Positions 57,378 through 64,000 of a stretch of DNA of 64,000 nt are shown one piece after another. Where the stretch lies: NCBI GenBank assembly GCA_037126765.1, contig JBBCBC010000033.1:6834085-6898084 (forward strand). Reading direction: 5' to 3'. Source of the DNA: Stenogyne calaminthoides (taxonomy: Eukaryota; Streptophyta; Magnoliopsida; Lamiales; Lamiaceae). Numbering within the stretch: position 1 is the stretch's first letter; every line of letters begins with the position of its first letter. The notes under the pieces were generated by a model, which was given only the letters and a program-made list of their open reading frames with translations, did no database searches and was not told where the DNA came from. A program made the translations under genes and the position numbers.

Positions 57378-60300
57378 GATAAATTACAATTAGATACATG
57401 GTGGGCACACATATTACATTTCAATACAAGCAAAATCCTTCATTACAACTAGGTACAAAATAGGGTCTAAAAAATCCAAAATGCCCCTCGTCACCCACAC
57501 AAAACCCTTTTATTCAGATTTTGACCACCCTCTCTCATAAAATATTTCACTCTCTCTCTCTCTTCCAACTCTTCTCTCTCTCCCGGTTCAAAAATCTCCT
57601 CTCTCTCTCTCTACAAATTTCAGATCCATCCTCACGATGGAGGCTCACGACGGAGGGCTACGAGGACGAGGCTGTTGGAATTTAGAGGCACGTAAACACG
57701 TAATACATGCTCAGCGGAATTGAACAGTTCACCAACAACAAACATATAATTGCATAAACGATTACGAATAAACATAACAAGAAATCTTACAGTAATTCGA
57801 GAGCGGATTTCTCAATTATGGTATCCACGTAATCTCCGTTCACAGACTTGCACAGATTTGTCTGAATCCCGAGATTAATTTGCTAGAAAAATTCTAACTA
57901 TAAATTTTATGGAGAAAATATGAACTAACGTTGTTTGTGAATTCCCAAGAGCTCATATATAGAGGAAAGACTCAGCTTAACTCTTAAGCTAACCTGATTG
58001 GAAAATAAAATTCATAATCTTTATTTAAATAAATCTCTTAGATTTATTTCCCACATATAAAATCTCCACGGATTTAATTCTCATATATGTCAAATCTCTA
58101 CGATTTGATTCCATATATATTAAATCCTATAATAATATTTCATATATTATTATTGAAAATTCCTATTTAATTAAATCCAATGTAATTAAACACTAATAAT
58201 AATTAATTCCAAATTAATCTATTATTAATTAATTCTCTATAAATTAAATATTAAATCGAATTTAACATTTAATCAACCAACTATAATCCGTAAAAGGGAA
58301 CTACTTGTTGTGTGACCCATAGGCCCTCATATATCGAGTGATTAGTCAAAATAATGGTCTTAATTGAACCCTAGACAATAAATCAGTCATTCTCAATATA
58401 TGAGGTACGTTGCGAGAAACGTGCAACTACCTGTACCTGTAACATGGGCTATTACGATTTTCTAATTTCATTCACGAATACTCGATTAGTCTTGAACATG
58501 ATGAAGTGTCTATTCAAATAATTTAATCAATTTATCTCTAATCACTAATTGATCACTCATGTCACACTTGGCTACAAAGTCCAAGTTGACGTGCATTGGC
58601 AAATGACTTTGATCCAATTATGATGAGAAGATGAGTATTCTCTCTAAATCCACTTTGAGGAATGAATCATTTTCTTGGCTCAACTACCACGCACATGCAC
58701 TTCGTGATGAACTCAATCCAAGCCATATCTACCCATGGAAGGGTGCAAGCATCGGTCATGATCAAAGTTCATCACTCCATACATGTCGTGCGTATTGACC
58801 TCAAGTCAAAGGAGTATCGCATCGCTCCCACTAACCGAGACACCGGTAGACACATATAGTGGAACTACATCAAACGGTTTTTCGGATGGGTATACCAATA
58901 CCCTCTAAGATATTTGTGCATCCATCATGAGATACCTAGTATCTCGTAGTAAGTGAGATCTTACTACACTCTCTAAGAGTATGATGCATATCGCACACCA
59001 ATCTTCATTGCATCATCAATATCTCATTTTTGATGATCCTAGATCGGGGCTATTTGAGAATCATGCTTAGGTCATCTGAGTTCTTACACACTCAATGACA
59101 ACAATGACTCAAGGGAACACAGATAAGAACAAATGCAAACAATCAAATATAATATTCTAATAAGTGTAACGCCATACATTTAATATTAAATAAACAATAA
59201 TATTAAACCAACACTGAATATTATCTTAGCATTATGTCCTTACAATGGATTGTCTCTAGGACACTAACATTAACAGAGGCGGCGGAGGGGCTGTGTAGCG
59301 GTAGTTGCGGTAGTGGTGGTGGTGGGGTTTTCGACCTTTTTACACAGTTTGGGTGTCATCTTCCTTGATTTGCCGCCGACATCGATTGGGTTTTCGTGGA
59401 GATGGAAACGATGGTAGGTGGCGATGGGAATGGTGGTTGCGGGCGATTTATGATTGTGGTGGATCTGTGACGCCGCCACCTTCGAATCTTGGCGACTTGT
59501 GACTCGGTGAGTTCGAGTAGGCTGCTGGATCTGGTGGCGCACAGCGGTGGCGGGGTGTTGGTAGCGGTGGTTTTGTGAGGTGGCGATGGTGGTTTTGTTA
59601 TGAAAACCCCCATTGTAATTGGACGATACTTTGAGACAGTGATTGTGATGACTATTAGGTGTTGGGTTTTTCTGAGGGGTTTTTGAAATAGACGGAAGAA
59701 AAGATCCAAGAACAGGGTTGAAAAACTCCTCAACATCTACTTTTGTAAAGGGGGTTGTGCGGAGGCGGCGGTTGTTTTGTGGTGGATTCAATTTTTTTGC
59801 ACAGATGTAAATTCTTATTGGGTATAATATGTATTTTGTGTAAATATTTTTTGCACAAATTAATTTTTTTGGATTTTCCATATGTGTTGGTGATAGTGTG
59901 GGGGTATGAATGGTGGTGGTTTGTGGTGGGATTCAATTGATTTTAAGATTTTTTTTTAAAGATGAGAAGGAGATGAAGGGTTTGGAAACATATTACTAGG
60001 ATTGACATGGTGGTGGTGGATTCTGGATTTTGGTGAAAATATTTTTGAATTTCTATAGCAAATTTTTTGACTTTTGTGCAAATTTCTTTGTTGATGATGA
60101 AAAATATACTAGTAAGAAGAAATGATGGTAGGTTGGTGGGAAAAATTCAAAATCGATGAAGGAGGGTGAAGAAATGATAGCAAATTAGATGAAAGGAAGT
60201 AAGTTCTGCAGTTTCTTTTGCATTTGCAAAGAATTTTTTTGCAGCTTGTGCAATTTTTTTTAGCATTTGTATAGAAATAAAGAAATAAGAAGGAAGAATC

Positions 60301-60595
60301 TGCAATTTTCTAATGAAATTTGAAATTTAATAAAATATTTTTTTTAAATGATGTAAATATTTTAAATTGTGTAAGAAATTATTTGTCTGTGCAAAAAAAA
60401 TGAACACTAAAAGGTCTAGTCGATGAACAATACCGACAGACTTCTTATTTTTTTCATTAAGGGTATTTTAGTCTTTATAGGTGTCAAATTGTATCTAGTG
60501 GTAACATGGGGTTTTGGGTGTATTAGATTGTAATAAAAGCTTTCACTTTGTATTGGAATGAAATTCTCTCTAATTGTAAATGTGTGTCTAATGTG
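57378..60595. mobile_element. DNA element with long diverged inverted ends, split by a solo LTR
   Basis: The left end has ATAAATTACAATTAGATACA, then CATTTCAATACAAG, CATTACAACTAGGTACAA and AAATGCCCCT. The reverse complement of the right end has ACATTTACAATTAGAGAG, then CATTCCAATACAAAG, TTACAATCTAATACACC and AAATACCCTT. So the inverted ends are about 120 bp or more. Removing the solo LTR at 57673-59275 leaves about 1.6 kb. The interior is CT-rich, then GC-rich, with GGTGGTGG runs, and may hold captured host sequence. Long inverted ends suggest Mutator type; no 9 bp duplication was found. A 203-codon - strand frame (59270-59881) is Thr/His/Pro-rich and runs into the LTR, so it is not called as a gene. 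Confidence 0.55.
57673..59275. mobile_element. solo LTR, family A, copy 2
   Basis: It starts TGTTGGAATTTAGAGGCACG and ends CTAGGACACTAACATTAACA. It is flanked by GAGGC at 57668-57672 and 59276-59280, a perfect 5 bp target duplication. Length 1603 bp. It aligns end to end with 15173-16772 with small indels, in the same orientation. No internal region. Confidence 0.92.
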
Positions 60596-60834
60596 ACATC
60601 AAAATAATAAATTTATGATACATGTGACCCTATTATATTGAGGTTGAGTAAAATGAATTTGTAGGTCCTTTAAGCGGTTTTTTAAACCACAGGTTCAGAG
60701 GGGAGGGTGAATAGACTTCTGAAAACTTTTTCGTGCAGATCAGGTGTGATGACAGTTTGTCTGATTAGAGTGCAAGTGAATCAGTTTGGACTGATATCCA
60801 ACTTACTGATCGCCTGAGGGCAGATCAATTTGGT
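60596..60834. other. short unassigned stretch
   Basis: Contains AAACCACAGGTTCAGAGGGG and GACAGTTTGTCTGATTAGAG. It resembles retroelement sequence in texture but has no clear boundary. It ends where the truncated family B LTR starts. Confidence 0.3.
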
Positions 60835-61855
60835 ATCGTGGGATTAATTAATATTTATGGGCTTGAATAATATTGTGGCTCAATATTGATAATTCAAGAT
60901 CCATTGGAATGTCAAATCTTAATTCTCCTAAAGCCCCCGAAGAAGCCCAACATATAGTCAATAATCGAAAAATGTGTTTAAAATAAAATAAATATTGTTG
61001 CTTATTTTTCCTAATTATTTTCGAAATTTATGGATAAAAAGGGAGAAAGATTTTATTTGAATTTTGTTATGAAATGTAGATATGTATTCTAGGAATACAA
61101 GATTATCTCATTAAATTCAAGAAATCTCCCACTTGGTTATTTATAAAGATAATTTCAAAATTTTGAAAGATAAATGGCAAGAAAGATTTTCTTGATTTTG
61201 TTGAAAAGATATTATGGAAGATATGTATTTCTTGAAATACAAGAATATCTCATAAATTCAAGAAGATCCAAATCTTGGAATCTTACCTATTATTTTCGAA
61301 AATACTCCATAACAAAGAGTAGGTGTGATTTTGTGGAATATTATAATTATGGGAAAAAGAATATAGGAGATATATTCAAGATTTATTGGAGATCAAGAAA
61401 AGATTTTCCCACATTGTTTTTGCCCTAAAAATTCGACTACCTCTTACTTTCTATAAATAGGGGATGATTCTTTTTCATTCCAAAGATAATTCCATGTCTT
61501 TGGAAAAATTAGTAAATCCACAAAGGTGGTGCAACATAATTTATTTTCCTTTTGTTAATTGTTCACAAGTGTCCTACCAACGGATAATCGAACAACGATT
61601 AAGGGAATCTTGGGAAGTTTCTTTTTGGTTAGTCTAATCAACCGGATCATTTTGTCATCCCAAAGGTGACGTTCACGTAAACTCGTAGAGAATTTCGCAT
61701 GCGTAGGATTTACGTGAATTAATTATATGCATGATATGTTGTTGGATTATTATTTGAATTAATATAGGATTAATTCATGCTAGTAATAATTATAAGAATT
61801 AAATTTGTATTTAAATATTCACCCCGAATAGATCTGTGCAACTTATTCCCCAACA
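60835..61855 (-). mobile_element. truncated family B LTR (reversed)
   Basis: From GTGGGATTAATTAATATTTA to TTCCCCAACA it matches the reversed copy at about 53785-54796, including TTGGGAATACTT-like, CATGCTAGTAATAATTAT and GAATAGATCTGTGCAA words. The first 0.85 kb of the family (in this orientation) is missing. Its right end is a proper LTR terminus, but the DNA beyond is the duplicated segment, not a matching target duplication. Confidence 0.8.
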
Positions 61856-62237
61856 AATATAACATCAATCGCTATTAAATATTGATTTAACATAAAACAA
61901 AAATCTCACCCTACCAAAATCACAAAACAAACACATACTTTTACTATTTACCAGGATTTTCAAATCCATAGAATTTCGAAGTCATGACTTCCCCTGCACA
62001 CCTAAATCCCGAAACAAACATACGCCTATTGTTTAGGGTGTTTAGGTTTTCAGATTTGGTTTTAAAATATGGTTTTTTTTGGGTTCTATTCTGCTATCAT
62101 ATTATTTTTATATGGAATAAAAATTCTTCTCATCCTTTGATCTTGTTGTATTATCTTATCAACTAATCTCTTTCAAATTTCTGGCTTTCAAAGAGCAGCA
62201 TCTTCGTAATTTAAGTTATTTATTTACATATATAACC

Positions 62238-62517
62238 GGCTCCATTTGAATGGATGAATTTGTAAATCCATAAATTTCACACATAAATCATACTCTCCAA
62301 TAGATTTATAAATACTTGAGAGTTACAGAGTTTAGAGAAGAGAGTGAAGGAGGATAGGGGGAAAGGTAAAGATGAGGAATTTCATAAATTACTAGATTTT
62401 GATGAAGATTTGAAATCCCTCAATTTTAAACTAAATACTCAAATCTAAGTATTTGTAAATTCATTGGAAATGGGTGATTTGTATGTAAAATTCATGGATT
62501 TCAAATCCATCCAAATG
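62238..62517. mobile_element. Tourist-like MITE, copy in segment B
   Basis: GGCTCCATTTGAATGGATGA at the left and TTTCAAATCCATCCAAATGA at the right. The same element as in segment A, and slightly closer to the intact copy at 55769. Confidence 0.75.
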
Positions 62518-62774
62518 AAAGTAAATTCAAGAGTGCATTTAACACCTCGAAGAATAACTGTGAATAAATTCTTAGGATGCTAATAAGGGATCTTTTACGG
62601 TCAATAACGGTTTCGTCCTTCCTAATGTTAAGAAACTCTTTGATTACAATTGGATCAATAATCCAACTTATAATTTTAATTTTAAATGATTACACTTTGC
62701 ACTAGTCCGTTTGTAATGTGCATACTACAATCGCACTGAATCGCTCTACTAATAAATTAAATTAATATTTATAA

Positions 62775-63165
62775 AATGACAAAATTATCCCAGACCCAGA
62801 TTCGGACCCTGACAGGACTCGAATTCACCCGGCAGGACCCAAACCAACAATTGGACCTAGACCCGAACCGCACCGGACCTGGGTCCAAACCCGACCCCGA
62901 TCTTGACCCGAACCCAGATCCAGACCTAGACCCAAACCGGACCCAATCTGACACGAACCTAGATCCGACCCTGAACCCGAATCTGGATCGGACTGGACCC
63001 AAACCATATTGAGCTCGAGCCCATACTCAGATACAAACTCAAATTCGAACCCAGACCGGACCTGGACCCACACCCGCACCCAACCCGAACCCAAGCCCAA
63101 ACCCTTACTAGGACTTGGATTCGGCCCGAACCCAGACCCAACCAGGGTCATGGAGAGGTTGGGGA
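62775..63165. repeat. GACCC(A/G)AACC degenerate hexamer repeat, copy B
   Basis: The same block as 44510-44875 with substitutions and a few added units near 63065-63110 (CACCCGCACCCAACCCGAAC). The length difference shows unit gain or loss after the duplication. Frames on both strands are products of the repeat. Confidence 0.8.
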
Positions 63166-64000
63166 GGGTTGCAGGCTAAGTTCAAGATCGTGAATTAAAA
63201 TTTTTAAATTTATGAATATTATATTTTTATTAAAAAAAATGTTATAAGAATATTTTAGTAATTTTATTATTTTTATTTAAAAAAATTAATTATTTAATCT
63301 TATAGTGAAACAATATCGGCCATGACGAAATTAAATGACGTGACAACTTTTTATTGAACGTTTAACGTCAGGAAGGGTAAAACCCTTTCTAACCGTAGAA
63401 AAGCACTACTAATAATGCATTAACTAAATACACAATTCTTTGGGTTATCATATTTTTCTATAGAGTTAATTACAAATTGTAATCTGTACTATTATTTGTT
63501 TTTACAAATTCTAATTTGTACATTTTTTTAACCAAATATAATATGTACTAAAAATTGTTCGATTTCAATTCGAGACTCGTTTTTTGTTAAACTTTCCGGC
63601 TAAATATCGTCTATAAATGATATGTTGTATACCACAATGTTAAAAAATATTTTAGCAAACGTCAAATTGAAAAAAAATGATAGAAAGATTTCAAAAATAA
63701 TGAATCGGGGTTAGAATCTATCACTTTTTACTAGTACAAGTTGCAATTTATTAAAAAAAATAAAAAAATTGCAAATTGTAAAGAGAGTTAATGGTAAAAG
63801 TTGCAATTTGTTATTAACCAATTTCCATAAACTATTTTCATTTTTGAACACGTGTACCTGTAATATATACAAGTTGATTGTTTTTAGTACATCACATGCA
63901 TCTAAGTGATTAACCAATATATATAGACCACACAAACGAATCCAATTAATTAGATGCTCGATTTCTGTATATTTCAAAACAAGCAACAACTTCACGGTTT

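Larger units (their letters stand above)
61856..64000 (+). repeat. 2.1 kb duplicated segment, copy B (runs off the window)
   Basis: Aligns with 43572-45710 from AATATAACATCAAT to the last base of the window. The left breakpoint is exactly the end of the truncated family B LTR and lies within the inverted-repeat element that is complete in copy A. The copy continues past the window end. In copy A the stop codon of the RD19-type protease follows 284 bp further on. Confidence 0.92.

Noticed and set aside
59270..59881. 203-codon frame on the - strand
   Set aside because: Thr/His/Pro-rich, begins in AT-rich DNA and runs into a solo LTR insertion; no recognisable domain and probably not a gene.

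Overview
This is a 64 kb stretch of AT-rich plant nuclear DNA. Intron-containing plant gene families, plant Ty1-copia and Athila-type retrotransposons, Stowaway, Tourist and CACTA-type DNA elements and tRNA-derived SINEs all point to a dicot angiosperm. I cannot name the species. Only two host genes are well supported. One is a two-exon SHI/STYLISH-related (SRS) zinc-finger transcription factor gene on the + strand at 7197-8528. The other is a four-exon RD19-type papain-like cysteine protease gene on the - strand at 45994-49026. Both read as intact, with complete catalytic or zinc-binding residues and canonical GT-AG introns.

Layout: 0-6.7 kb is intergenic repeat (inverted-repeat element, a long minisatellite built on an 'AGTTGCATG' motif, a SINE, small MITEs). 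6.7-8.5 kb is the SRS gene. 8.5-12.7 kb is intergenic, with a solo-LTR-like block and one weak micro-ORF candidate. 12.8-19.7 kb is a dead Ty1-copia element on the - strand, split by a 1.6 kb solo LTR. 20.2-23.5 kb is a small non-autonomous LTR element split by another solo LTR. 23.7-26.8 kb holds a palindrome and the 3' end of a LINE split by a solo LTR. 28.1-33.2 kb is a short CACTA element whose middle is occupied by a decayed Athila-like element. 35-43.3 kb is very AT-rich, with a possible Helitron and several MITEs. 43.6-45.7 kb is duplicated at 61.9-64.0 kb. 46-49 kb is the protease gene. 49.6-56.1 kb is an LTR element with no recognisable coding capacity, broken by a solo LTR and by a 1.24 kb LTR-derived palindrome. 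57.4-60.6 kb is a terminal-inverted-repeat element split by a second copy of the 1.6 kb solo LTR.

The strongest results are exact insertion footprints read directly from the sequence. Eight insertions of about 0.3 kb or more have matching target-site duplications: CCTTA, GAGGC, GAGAT, TATTC, CATTG, ATAAG, CTAGG and ATT. They give a relative order of insertion. At least five insertions are solo LTRs, so LTR-LTR recombination has been frequent here. I found no bacterial-type defence system, CRISPR array or evident new enzymatic system. The items most worth a second look are the LTR-derived palindrome, the 2.1 kb duplication that predicts a second protease copy just past the window edge, the short-palindrome repeat family, and two unassigned short reading frames.
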